From CAWKOH01 sp963851245 (GTDB lineage: Bacteria; Actinomycetota; Acidimicrobiia; Acidimicrobiales; Palsa-688): a DNA stretch of 64,000 nucleotides. The position numbers were made by a program, and so were the translations under genes. The stretch is from NCBI GenBank assembly GCA_963851245.1, contig CAWKOH010000015.1:1-64000 (forward strand). The letters run 5' to 3'. Positions 52,360 to 60,632 of the stretch are shown here, one piece after another (within the stretch, counting starts at the first letter, position 1; each line of letters opens with the position of its first letter). The notes below the pieces were generated by a model that was not told the DNA's origin, searched no databases, and was given only the letters and a program-made list of their open reading frames with translations.

Positions 52360-53571
52360 GTGACTCGCCTCCCCGCCGAACGCCGGCCGGTGATCGCCGG
52401 CCTCGGACTGACGGAGATGGGACCGGTGTACGGCCGCACGGCCGCTGGCCTCGCGGCCGAAGCGGTGCGCCTGGCCGTCGCAGACGCCGGCCTGGGACCA
52501 CGGGACGTGGACGGATTGCTGACGTCGAACGGCACAACTGGTGGCGTGGGGCTGGGCCTACAGCGGGACCTCGGCCTCTTCGACCTTCGACTCCTATCGG
52601 AGATGCAGGGGTTCGGCTCCACTGCGGCGTCGATGGTGCAGTTCGCGGCTATGGCCGTGCAGGCTGGCATGGCCGAGGTGGTGGCGTGCGTTTTCGCCGA
52701 CGCCCCCCTCAGGCCCGGACGTGCGGCTGGCGATGTGTACGGCGGGGGCCGGCGACCGGACTCGGGTGGCGAGCGGGCCAGCTCCCCGCCGCCCCCGTCG
52801 GGCTGGGGAGGCCTGCTGGTGTCCACCGGAGTGGTCGGCGCCAACACCATGTACGCCCTGGCGGCTCGGCGTCACATGCTCCGCTACGGCACCACGACAG
52901 AAGACTTCGGAGCCGTCGCGGTCGCTCAGCGGGCCTGGGCGGTCGACAACCCGCACGCCCAGATGCGCCAGCCGATCACAATCGACGATCATCGGGAATC
53001 GCGCTGGATCGCCGACCCGTTCCGGATGCTCGACTGCTGCCTGGTGTCGAACGGGGGAGTGTGCGTGGTGGTGACTAACGAGGCCAGGGCTCGGTCCCTG
53101 GCCCAACCACCGGTGCACGTGCTGGGGTGGGCCCAGGCTCACCCCGGCCGCCTCTTTGACCGCGATCCGAACTTCGGCCTGGTCACCGGGGCCGCTCGTT
53201 CCGGCCCGGCCGCTTTGGCCATGGCCGGGGTGAAGGTCGACGACGTCGAGCTGGCCGAATTGTACGACTGCTACACCTTCACCGTCGTGGTATCGCTCGA
53301 AGATTACGGCTTCTGCTCCAAGGGCGAAGGAGGAGACTTCGTCTCGAGCGGAGCCATCGGGCCTACGGGCCGGCTGAAGCTCAATACCGGGGGCGGTCAG
53401 CTCTCCTCGTACTACATGTGGGGCATGACCCCGCTGTCCGAGGCGGTCATACAGGTACGAGGCCAGGGAGGCGCGCGCCAGGTCCATCCCCACGATCTGG
53501 CCCTGGTCAGCGGCAACGGCGGCATCCTCGACCACCACGCCACTCTCGTGCTCGGGTCGAGGCCGTCATGA
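52360..53571 (+). CDS. Thiolase-like acyltransferase (lipid-transfer protein type)
   Basis: A 403-residue protein of the SCP-X/lipid-transfer thiolase branch. It begins PVIAGLGLTEMG, has the N-terminal thiolase half with LRLLSEMQGFGSTAASMV, where the usual reactive cysteine loop is replaced by QGFG-S, and the C-terminal half with AELYDCYTFTVVVSLEDYGF and LNTGGGQLSSYYMWGM. The absence of the normal reactive Cys suggests retro-aldol or acyl-transfer chemistry rather than classical thiolysis. A DUF35 partner follows with a 4-bp overlap, the usual pairing for this branch. GTG 52360 follows a TAGCTT box by 8 bp. Confidence 0.88.
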   Translation: MTRLPAERRPVIAGLGLTEMGPVYGRTAAGLAAEAVRLAVADAGLGPRDVDGLLTSNGTTGGVGLGLQRDLGLFDLRLLSEMQGFGSTAASMVQFAAMAVQAGMAEVVACVFADAPLRPGRAAGDVYGGGRRPDSGGERASSPPPPSGWGGLLVSTGVVGANTMYALAARRHMLRYGTTTEDFGAVAVAQRAWAVDNPHAQMRQPITIDDHRESRWIADPFRMLDCCLVSNGGVCVVVTNEARARSLAQPPVHVLGWAQAHPGRLFDRDPNFGLVTGAARSGPAALAMAGVKVDDVELAELYDCYTFTVVVSLEDYGFCSKGEGGDFVSSGAIGPTGRLKLNTGGGQLSSYYMWGMTPLSEAVIQVRGQGGARQVHPHDLALVSGNGGILDHHATLVLGSRPS

Positions 53572-53966
53572 CGGTGGGGCCCGTAGGGAGAAACGAGGCC
53601 AGCGCGGCCTTCTTCGACGGCACCTCCAACGGCGAGTTCCTCCTCCGGCGGTGCACGCCCCACGGTCACCGGTCCCGACCGCAGGCCTACCAGTGCAGCG
53701 AATGCGAGTCCACCGACCTGAGCTGGGTCCCGGCGTCGGGTCGGGCCCGCCTGGTGAGCTGGGTAATCATCCCTGCCCGGGGTGGCGACGGAGACCCTCC
53801 GCAGATCCCTGTCATCGCTGAGCTAGACGAGGGCCCGTGGTGGTGGTCGAAACTCGTGGGCGCCGACCCGGACCGTCTGGCGGAAGGGCTTTCCCTCCGC
53901 GTCACCTACGAGCAGGCGGACGGAGGCGAGGCCGTCCCCGTGTTCGTGCCCGACACCTCACGGTGA
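53568..53966 (+). CDS. DUF35 OB-fold zinc-ribbon protein
   Basis: The 132-residue partner of the thiolase. An N-terminal zinc ribbon reads RCTPHGHRSRPQAYQCSECESTDLSW, with CxxC in QCSECE and the first pair altered (RCTPHGH), and the OB-fold follows with SGRARLVSWVIIPARGG... VIAELDEGPWW. Such proteins bind and help acyl-CoA aldolases or thiolases. Start ATG 53568 and stop overlap both neighbours by 4 bp. Confidence 0.87.
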   Translation: MTVGPVGRNEASAAFFDGTSNGEFLLRRCTPHGHRSRPQAYQCSECESTDLSWVPASGRARLVSWVIIPARGGDGDPPQIPVIAELDEGPWWWSKLVGADPDRLAEGLSLRVTYEQADGGEAVPVFVPDTSR

Positions 53967-55158
53967 GGGTCTCGAGAGATTCCGGGCCCGGGGGCGGCGC
54001 GCCGGCCCGGCCTCTCATTGCCATGGCGGATGGGGTGGACGGGCCCCTGCTCGACCCGGAGGTCCTGGCCCGGGCCGCCGACCTCGTCGACCCCGAGATC
54101 ATCCTCGGATGGGTGGTCAGGACGCCGAGCTGGCTGGAGCCGGCCCAGGTCCGTCCCTACCCGGTCACAACCCTCCTGGTCGGAGCGGGCACCCGGGCCG
54201 CGGTCGAGGAGGGACGCGTTCGGGCCGTCGCCACCCGCCTCTCGGCCATGCCGGGCCTCCTGGCCGGCCGCCTCCGTCCGGCGGTGGCGGTGATCGGGGC
54301 CCACGCCGACGGCCGCGGCTGGCGTCTGGGGGGCAGCCCGGGTTGGGCTCTGGCCGCCGCCCGCCATGCCACCGCGGTGATCATCGAGCAGTGGTCCGGC
54401 CCGCCGCCGCGGGGAGCCCCCCTTGTCGAGGGCAAGGTGATCGACGTCGTCCCTCGAACCGACCCGCCGGATCCCCCGCCTCGCAACCGCTTCGGCTCCG
54501 AGCACGGCGTGATCGGAGAGCTGGTAGCGGGGCTGGTTCCGGAGGGAGCGACTATTCAGTGGGGTCCGGGCGTGGTCGGGGCCTCGGTCGTGGCGGCCCT
54601 GACCAGACCGGTGAAGGTGCGGTCGGGCTTGGTGACAGACGAGCTTTGCGACCTGGCCCGTCGGGGCCTGCTGATGGGCGTCGCCGAGGCGGCCTACGTG
54701 TGGGGTGGGTCCGATCTCAAGGAGATGATCGGAGACGGGTCCCTCGTGCTCCGGGGCGTCGACGCCATCCACGACATCACGGCCATCTCGGGCACGGACG
54801 GTTTCGTCGCCATCAATACCGCCCTGCAGGTCGGTCTGGACGGCGCCGTGAATGTCGAGGCGGTGGGGGGCGCGTGGTGGCGGGCCCGGGTGGCCATCCG
54901 GACTTCTCAGCCGGGGCATCACGGTCTCCCGGGGGGTTGTCAGTGGTGGCGCTGCCCTCGACATCGGGAGGGGTGTCGACCATCGTGGCCCGCCCCGACG
55001 TCGTCTCCACCCCTCGAAGCGACGTCGACGTGGTGGTCACCGAGCACGGTGTCGCCGACCTGCGCGGCCTCGACGACGCCCATCGAGCCGAGCGGCTGAT
55101 CGCCGTCGCCGCGACCGAGTACCGCGAGTACCTGGCTGCCGAGGCCCGGTGCCGATGA
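53963..55158 (+). CDS. Acetyl-CoA hydrolase/CoA-transferase family protein, one frameshift
   Basis: The frame from GTG 53963 encodes a member of the acetate/4-hydroxybutyrate CoA-transferase family. It has DGVDGPLLDPEV, WSGPPPRGAPLVEGKVIDVVPRTDPP, SEHGVIGELVAGLVPEGATIQWGPGVVG and VRSGLVTDELCDLA. The catalytic glutamate region is in NVEAVGG. A base is missing in the G run 54865-54870; correcting it continues RVVAGPGGHPDFSAGASRSPGGLSVVALPSTSGG and ends with VSTPRSDVDVVVTEHGVADLRGLDDAHRAERL, the C-terminal domain. Corrected length is about 399 residues. It overlaps DUF35 by 4 bp. Confidence 0.83.
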
Positions 55159-55186
55159 CCCGTCAGAGCGGCGATTCCCGCTAATC

Positions 55187-56182
55187 GTGATAAGAGCGTC
55201 GGCCCCGGTTCGGATTTGCGACAACGGCGGGTGGACCGACACCTGGTTCGGCGGCCCGGGCCGAGTCTTCAATGTGGCGGTACGACCTGGGGTCGAGGTG
55301 ACGATCAAGGGGATCCGGGGTCCCGATCCGGTCGTCCTCGATGTTTGCGACTTCGGTGAGCGCTACGCCGTCGCGCCCCGGACCTCGCGTGCCCCCCGAC
55401 ATCCCCTGTTGGAGGCGGCCGTGGACAGCCTGCCTCCCCCGCCCGGGTCGCACGTGGAGGTCAGCATCCGGTCGGCCGTCCCGCCCGGCAGCGGTACGGG
55501 CACCTCGGCGGCGGTGGCGGTCGCGATGCTGGGCGCGCTGCGGGCTCTACGTGCCGCGACCCCGGGCAAGCTCGAGATCGCGTCGGCGGCGCACCGGCTG
55601 GAGGTCGACGCCCTGGGTCGCGAGAGCGGGGTTCAGGACCAGCTGTGCTGCGCCTTCGGGGGCATCAACTACATCGAGATCGATACGTACCCCGAGGCGG
55701 CCGTCCGGTCGCTTCCGGTCTGGGACGGCCTCAGCGGGTCGCTCTCCCTGGTCTTCGTCGGCCGAGGGCATGACTCGTCGAGCGTGCACAGTCAGGTGAT
55801 CGGAGACGTGGCCCGCCTCGGGCCGGGCGTCTTCGCCCCTTTGCGCGAGGCCGCAGCCGCGGCCCGTGACGCCGTTCTGGCCCGGGACCTCCTCGCTCTC
55901 GGACAGTCCATGATCGCCAACACAGAAGCGCAATCGGCCCTGCACCCCGCTCTTGTCGGCGCCGATGCCAGCAAGGTGATAGAGGTCGCCGCGGCGCAGG
56001 GGGCCATCGGTTGGAAGGTGAACGGAGCCGGGGGCGACGGAGGTTCGGTAACGCTCCTCAGCCGGACCGGCGCCGACCGGACGGCCCTGGAGCAGCTACT
56101 CCTCGGACTGGACCCCAAATACCGGATCCTGCCTGTCCAGGTCAGCGTTCCAGGACTCGAAATCACCGAAACCGAAGGCTGA
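55187..56182 (+). CDS. GHMP-family kinase
   Basis: A 331-residue kinase of the galactokinase/homoserine/mevalonate/phosphomevalonate class. Start region RASAPVRICDNGGWTDTWFGGPG resembles the heptose-7-phosphate kinase subgroup; the ATP loop is IRSAVPPGSGTGTSAAVAVAML, the catalytic Asp region is SGVQDQLCCAFGGINYIEI, and the C-terminal glycine motif is GWKVNGAGGDGGSVTLL. The substrate is probably a sugar phosphate. Its place after a CoA-transferase, 28 bp downstream, is unexplained. Confidence 0.87.
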   Translation: MIRASAPVRICDNGGWTDTWFGGPGRVFNVAVRPGVEVTIKGIRGPDPVVLDVCDFGERYAVAPRTSRAPRHPLLEAAVDSLPPPPGSHVEVSIRSAVPPGSGTGTSAAVAVAMLGALRALRAATPGKLEIASAAHRLEVDALGRESGVQDQLCCAFGGINYIEIDTYPEAAVRSLPVWDGLSGSLSLVFVGRGHDSSSVHSQVIGDVARLGPGVFAPLREAAAAARDAVLARDLLALGQSMIANTEAQSALHPALVGADASKVIEVAAAQGAIGWKVNGAGGDGGSVTLLSRTGADRTALEQLLLGLDPKYRILPVQVSVPGLEITETEG

Positions 56183-56188
56183 CCGGGG

Positions 56189-57019
56189 TCATCTGGGCGG
56201 AGCCTTCTGAGCCACGTCGTCGAGGTATACCGGCACCCGACCCTCCCGGCGGGCCCGGATCATCTCCTCGAAGTTTCCTGTCAGGTTGCGCACGTACAGC
56301 TGAGCCACGCCTTCGTGACGCATGTGGGCCTCGAGACTCGAGGCGTCCAACCCCGACCAGAGCACCCGCTTGGCCATCTCGACCCCAACCCGGCTCCAAC
56401 CGATGATCCGCTCGGCGAGGTCGTAGCAGGCGTCGAGGAGCTGCTCCCCCGGTGTCACCTTCGACACCAGCCCGATGTGTTCGGCTTCCGGCGCGGCCAC
56501 GTCGCGCCCGGTGAGCATGATCTCGAAGGCCCGTGAGGAGCCGACGGCGCGGGGCAGGAGATAGCTGAGCCCCAGCTCCGTCGACGACAGGCCGTTATTG
56601 ATGCCGGCGGCACGGAAGTAGGCGGACTCGGACGCCACCCGGATGTCAAAGGCCAGGGCCAGGCAGAAGCCTCCGCCGATGGCGGCACCGTTGATGGCGC
56701 CGATAACCGGTTGATGGAGCTTGCGGATGGTGAGGATCACGTCGTCCAGCAGCTCCATGGCTCGCAGCGATACGGTCGGCAGGGTCAGCCCGTCGATATT
56801 GGGAACGCGGCCGGAGTCGGTCAGATCGGCGCCTGAGCAGAACCCGTGACCGGCCCCCGTGACCACCACGACGCGTACGTCGTTGTCACGGTTGATCTTC
56901 TCGAGCGCCTCGCGGAAAGGGATCATGACGTCGAACGCCATTGCGTTCATGCGCTCGGGGCGGTTCAGGGTGACGAGAGCAACGTGCGGTCGGGGGTTTT
57001 CTACGACCAGAAAGGACAT
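56189..57019 (-). CDS. Enoyl-CoA hydratase/isomerase
   Basis: A 276-residue crotonase-fold enzyme. It has VALVTLNRPERMNAMAF, the oxyanion loop HGFCSGADLTDS, and INGAAIGGGFCLALAFDIRVASESAYFRAAGINNGLSSTELGLSYLLPRAVG, where the Glu of the catalytic pair lies in STELGLSY. The last part is MRHEGVAQLYVRNLTGNFEEMIRARREGR. ATG 57019 follows AAGGA by 8 nt, better than the ATG at 57028. It converges on the GHMP kinase, 6 bp away. Confidence 0.92.
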   Translation of the reverse strand: MSFLVVENPRPHVALVTLNRPERMNAMAFDVMIPFREALEKINRDNDVRVVVVTGAGHGFCSGADLTDSGRVPNIDGLTLPTVSLRAMELLDDVILTIRKLHQPVIGAINGAAIGGGFCLALAFDIRVASESAYFRAAGINNGLSSTELGLSYLLPRAVGSSRAFEIMLTGRDVAAPEAEHIGLVSKVTPGEQLLDACYDLAERIIGWSRVGVEMAKRVLWSGLDASSLEAHMRHEGVAQLYVRNLTGNFEEMIRARREGRVPVYLDDVAQKAPPR

Positions 57020-57072
57020 GGCGGCCATCCTTGCCGCATTCCCGATGCTCCGTCGACCTGGGACTTTGGCTG

Positions 57073-57750
57073 TCAGTCGAGCAGGTCGTGACGCTCTATG
57101 TCGACGCGCCGGGAAATGAATATGCGGGTGACGATGAGCAAGCCGATGCCGTAGACGACGGTCTGGTATAAGGGCCCGGCGATCGCCCCATGGGCGGACT
57201 GGCTTGCGACGAGAAGCCGCCGGGGCCCGTAGAAGGGCAGGAACTTGGAAATGCTGGAAGTGACGGGTACGGCCAGTTGTACGCCGATGATCCCAATGAG
57301 GACGAGCGTCCCTTCCAGCTCGAGCGGAACGATGGCGCCCACGCACAGCCCGAAGGCCACGGACTGGAGGGCGACGGCCGCCACGCCGAGGGCCATCACC
57401 CAGGGACGAGTGGGTCCAGACACGATCGCGATAAGAAGACTGAAGACGCCGCCGATGAACAGGCCGAGCGGCCCGAGAAAGGCTAGCCGGCCGAACAGAA
57501 GATCGACGGGCTTGTAACCGGTGAGCACGAGTCGTTGGTCGACCTGGCGCGACGACAGGACCGAGAACAAAGCCGCTCCCGAAACGGCGAAGGCCATCCC
57601 GATCCCACCGGCCGATACCGATCCCCCGCTCGCTGAAGACGCCAGGTAGAAGCTCAAAGGAAGGGCCATGAGCAAGGCCAGCGCCATCCTGCGACGCAGA
57701 AGGTCGCGGCCGTGCATCTCGGCCATGATCAGGATGCGGGCCGGGCTCAT
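57073..57750 (-). CDS. ABC transporter permease
   Basis: A 225-residue membrane protein with about six segments (ALALLMALPLSFYLASSAS, GIGMAFAVSGAALFSVL, FLGPLGLFIGGVFSLLIAIV, WVMALGVAAVALQSVAFGLCVGAIV, GTLVLIGIIGVQLAVPVTSSI, and TVVYGIGLLIVTRIFI). It lies with its ATPase in an ATGA overlap and matches ABC-2 type exporters. Substrate unknown. Upstream on the minus strand are the ATPase and an oxidoreductase, probably one operon. Confidence 0.82.
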   Translation of the reverse strand: MSPARILIMAEMHGRDLLRRRMALALLMALPLSFYLASSASGGSVSAGGIGMAFAVSGAALFSVLSSRQVDQRLVLTGYKPVDLLFGRLAFLGPLGLFIGGVFSLLIAIVSGPTRPWVMALGVAAVALQSVAFGLCVGAIVPLELEGTLVLIGIIGVQLAVPVTSSISKFLPFYGPRRLLVASQSAHGAIAGPLYQTVVYGIGLLIVTRIFISRRVDIERHDLLD

Positions 57751-58373
57751 CGGCGCTCCCGATGATGGGCGCGAGACGGATGGGCGGCCAGCTCGACGAC
57801 CCGGTCGGCCCGCCCGAACTCGGCCAGCATGTGGGTGACCACGACGACCGATTTCTGCTGGCTGCGCCAGGTCTGACAGTGGTCCCAGAAGTTCACGTAG
57901 GTGCCGCGATCGAAACCCTGATAAGGCTCGTCGAGCAGCAGGACGGTGGGATCGGCTAGGAGAGCGATGGCCAGGTTGAGCTTCTGGCGGGTTCCCCCGG
58001 ACAGGTCCCGCATCACGGTGCGCTCGTGCAGCGGAAAGTCGAACTCGGCCAGGATGGAGTGGCCTCGCCTGAGCGACTCTTCCCGGCTCAAACCTGATGC
58101 CCGCCCGAACATAATCAGGTGGTCGTCCGCGGTCAGGAGCTCGAACAGACCAGGGACTTGGGGGCAGTAGCCGATGCGTCCACCCACCTGCACACGGCCT
58201 TCGTCCGCTCGCGTGATCCCCGCGCATATCCGCAGCAGCGTCGTCTTGCCGGCGCCGTTCTCACCGGTGAGAGCTACGACTTCACCTGCTCCGACCGTGA
58301 GATCGACATTGTCGAGGATGATCGTTCCGCCGTATCTCTTGCAGATCCTGGATGCGGCGAGCTGAGTCGTCAC
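57747..58373 (-). CDS. ABC transporter ATP-binding protein
   Basis: A 208-residue ATPase: Walker A ALTGENGAGKTTLLRI, Q-loop YCPQVPGLFELL, signature DLSGGTRQKLNLAIAL, Walker B VLLLDEPYQGFD, switch THM (histidine in VVVVTHMLAEF). GTG 58373 overlaps the upstream oxidoreductase stop by 4 bp. It pairs with the permease just downstream. The type resembles exporters for small hydrophobic or lipid substrates. Confidence 0.9.
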   Translation of the reverse strand: MTTQLAASRICKRYGGTIILDNVDLTVGAGEVVALTGENGAGKTTLLRICAGITRADEGRVQVGGRIGYCPQVPGLFELLTADDHLIMFGRASGLSREESLRRGHSILAEFDFPLHERTVMRDLSGGTRQKLNLAIALLADPTVLLLDEPYQGFDRGTYVNFWDHCQTWRSQQKSVVVVTHMLAEFGRADRVVELAAHPSRAHHRERR

Positions 58374-59544
58374 TCCCGCGCTTCCAGCCCGACCGGGCCC
58401 GTCTCTCTGTTCGGGGTGATGAGGTACTTCTCGCCCGTAGCCTGGCGGGCGTATTCGGACAGAGAGTCCAGCCGTAGAGCTTCGGTCAATGAGACCTCCT
58501 TCGTGTAAGAGCTGGCGAAGGTGGTCTTCAGTCCCGCCACGACACGCTGGCGCAGACGCTGAAAGGCCTCCGCCCCGATCTTCTGCAAGAACGGTGTCAG
58601 TAGCCAGCCCCCGACGCCCCAAGCCATCCCGTAGCCCCGGGTCAGCTCCGTCGGGCTCCGGTCCAAACCCCCGTAGATGTAGACCTGCTTGTGAGTCGTG
58701 GAGCCGTACCGGCTGTACTCGGTCGCTCCACGCTCGCGGCTGCCTCCATGGCGGTCAGGATCTGACTCGCCAGCTTGCCTCCTCCGACCGCGTCGAAGGC
58801 CAGGGTGGCAGAAGTCGCCGCGAGAGCCTCGATGAGCTGCTCCATGAAGTCGGGTGAGCCGGAGTTGCACGTGTACCTTGCGCCCGCCGCCTCCAGCATC
58901 TTCTCCTGTTCGGGCCTTCGGACGATGTTCACCAGTGGCACCTCGTCCTCGATGCACAGCTTGACGAGCATGTGACCGAGGTTGGACGCAGCTGCAGTGT
59001 GCACCAGACCGCGGTGGCCCTCCCGCCGCATGGTCTCCACCATCCCCAGAGCGGTGAGAGGATTTACGAAGGAGGAGGCGCCCTCGACGGCCGAAACCCC
59101 CGCGGGCAGTTCGAGGCACAAGGACGCGTCGATCGCTCTGTACTCGGAGTACATGGCCCCACCGGCGACGGCCACCGTCTTGCCGAGCAGGGCCTGAGCC
59201 GGCGGAGACGAACCGGCCGCGACCACGGTGCCGGCGCCCTCGTTTCCGACCGGGAGCGATTGGCCGACCCGCGCCGAGCTCGCTCGCACTGCCGCCGGCG
59301 GGATGGTTGCCACCACGGTCGGGTCGCCTTCAGCCCCCGACGTCCGCGCCGTGCCTATGTCCGCCCCGGCGAGGAGCAATCCGAGATCGGAAGGATTGAT
59401 AGGAGTCGCCTCCACCCGGATGAGGACTTCGTTGGGGCCCGGCTCCGGGACTTCGACCGTCTCCAGCGAAAGCTCCACGGTCCCGCCAGGAGTCACCAGT
59501 GATCGGAGTTGCCGCGCCGTATCAGGTCTGTCTGTGCTGGGCAT
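58370..59544 (-). CDS. Medium-chain quinone-oxidoreductase-like protein, one frameshift
   Basis: A zinc-lacking MDR-type dehydrogenase from ATG 59544. The N-terminal GroES-like half has VPEPGPNEVLIRVEATPINPSDL and LPVGNEGAGTVVAAGSSPPAQ; the nucleotide part has GLVHTAAASNLGHMLVKLC and FDAVGGGKLASQILTAMEAA. Frame then changes between 58728 and 58745, after which ATEYSRYGSTTHKQVYIYGGLD leads to the end at 58370. Corrected length is about 391 residues. No Cys-rich zinc loop is seen, fitting an NADPH:quinone/alkene reductase type. Confidence 0.84.
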
Positions 59545-59618
59545 CTCGGCGAAGATAGCGCCGCGCAGGCAGCTACGCGTCCGGTCGGGCCGAGAGGTGC
59601 CGGTAACTGTGCCAGGGT

Positions 59619-60608
59619 GTGGCCGTGAGATTCGTCGTGTACGGAGCTGGCGCCGTCGGGGGAGTGGTGGGCGCCCTGTTGGCTGAAGCGGGGGAAGAGG
59701 TCGTGCTAATCGCCCGGGGATCGCACGCCGGGGCCATCCGGCGGTCGGGCCTGGTGTTGGAATCGCCGGCCGGCACCCGCGTCGTGCGCATGGCGGTGAC
59801 CGAGGATCCGTCCGGGGCGGACCTCCGTCCCGGTGACGTGGTTCTGCTCGGGATGAAGTCGCAGGACACCAGGCCGGCGCTCGAGGCGCTGCGGCTTTGT
59901 GCACCGCCGTCCACTCCGGCCGTGTGTCTCCAGAATGGCGTGGACAACGAACGCGCCGCGCTCAGGCTGTTCCCGAACGTGTACGGGGTCTGCGTTATGT
60001 GCCCTTGCTCCCACCTGGAGCCCGGCGTCGTTCAGGCCTCATCCTCTCCCGTCCCCGGACTGCTCGACGTAGGCCGATATCCGACAGGTACCGACGAGAC
60101 CTGCACGCTGATATCGGCAGCCTTACGGAGGGCATCCTTCGAGTCGGTCGAGAGAGCGGACATCATGCGGTGGAAGTACCGCAAGCTTCTCATGAACCTG
60201 AACAACGCGGTCGAGGCCGTGTGTCAGCCTCCGGTCGACGACGAGATCCGCCTACAGGTGCACGATGAGGGCGTGGCGTGCCTGCGAGCAGCCGGGATCG
60301 AGTTCGTGTCGGAGGAGGACGACGCGGGCCGCCGGGCTGGACTCCTTAAAGTCCAGCCGGTGAGCGGTCAGCTGCGCGTGGGCGGCTCGAGCTGGCAGAG
60401 CCTCGAGCGCAAGGTGGGGTCTATCGAGAGTGACTACCTGAACGGGGAGATCGTTCTTTTGGGCCGGATGCACGGTGTGCCGACTCCGATGAATGCCTTC
60501 CTGCAGGAGCTGGCCGTCGAAATGGCCGCCTCGGGGGCGGCGCCCCGATCATTGTCGATGCCGGAGTTCTGGGAACGAATGCGGGAGACCGGCCCCCCTC
60601 GGGCCTGA
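59619..60608 (+). CDS. Ketopantoate reductase-like protein (PanE/ApbA family)
   Basis: A 329-residue NADP-dependent 2-hydroxyacid/ketopantoate reductase-like enzyme. NADP loop: FVVYGAGAVGGVVGALLAEAG; N-terminal substrate-side motif MKSQDTRPALEAL, VCLQNGVDNE; the catalytic Lys is in RWKYRKLLMNLNNAVEAV, and the C-terminal SIESDYLNGEIVLLGRMHGVPTPMNAF is typical. GTG 59619 is used; a GTG two codons on is possible. Whether it makes pantoate or another hydroxyacid is open. No panB or panC is near. Confidence 0.85.
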   Translation: MAVRFVVYGAGAVGGVVGALLAEAGEEVVLIARGSHAGAIRRSGLVLESPAGTRVVRMAVTEDPSGADLRPGDVVLLGMKSQDTRPALEALRLCAPPSTPAVCLQNGVDNERAALRLFPNVYGVCVMCPCSHLEPGVVQASSSPVPGLLDVGRYPTGTDETCTLISAALRRASFESVERADIMRWKYRKLLMNLNNAVEAVCQPPVDDEIRLQVHDEGVACLRAAGIEFVSEEDDAGRRAGLLKVQPVSGQLRVGGSSWQSLERKVGSIESDYLNGEIVLLGRMHGVPTPMNAFLQELAVEMAASGAAPRSLSMPEFWERMRETGPPRA

Positions 60609-60632
60609 CGGGTTTCGCCGCCGACCGCCTGA

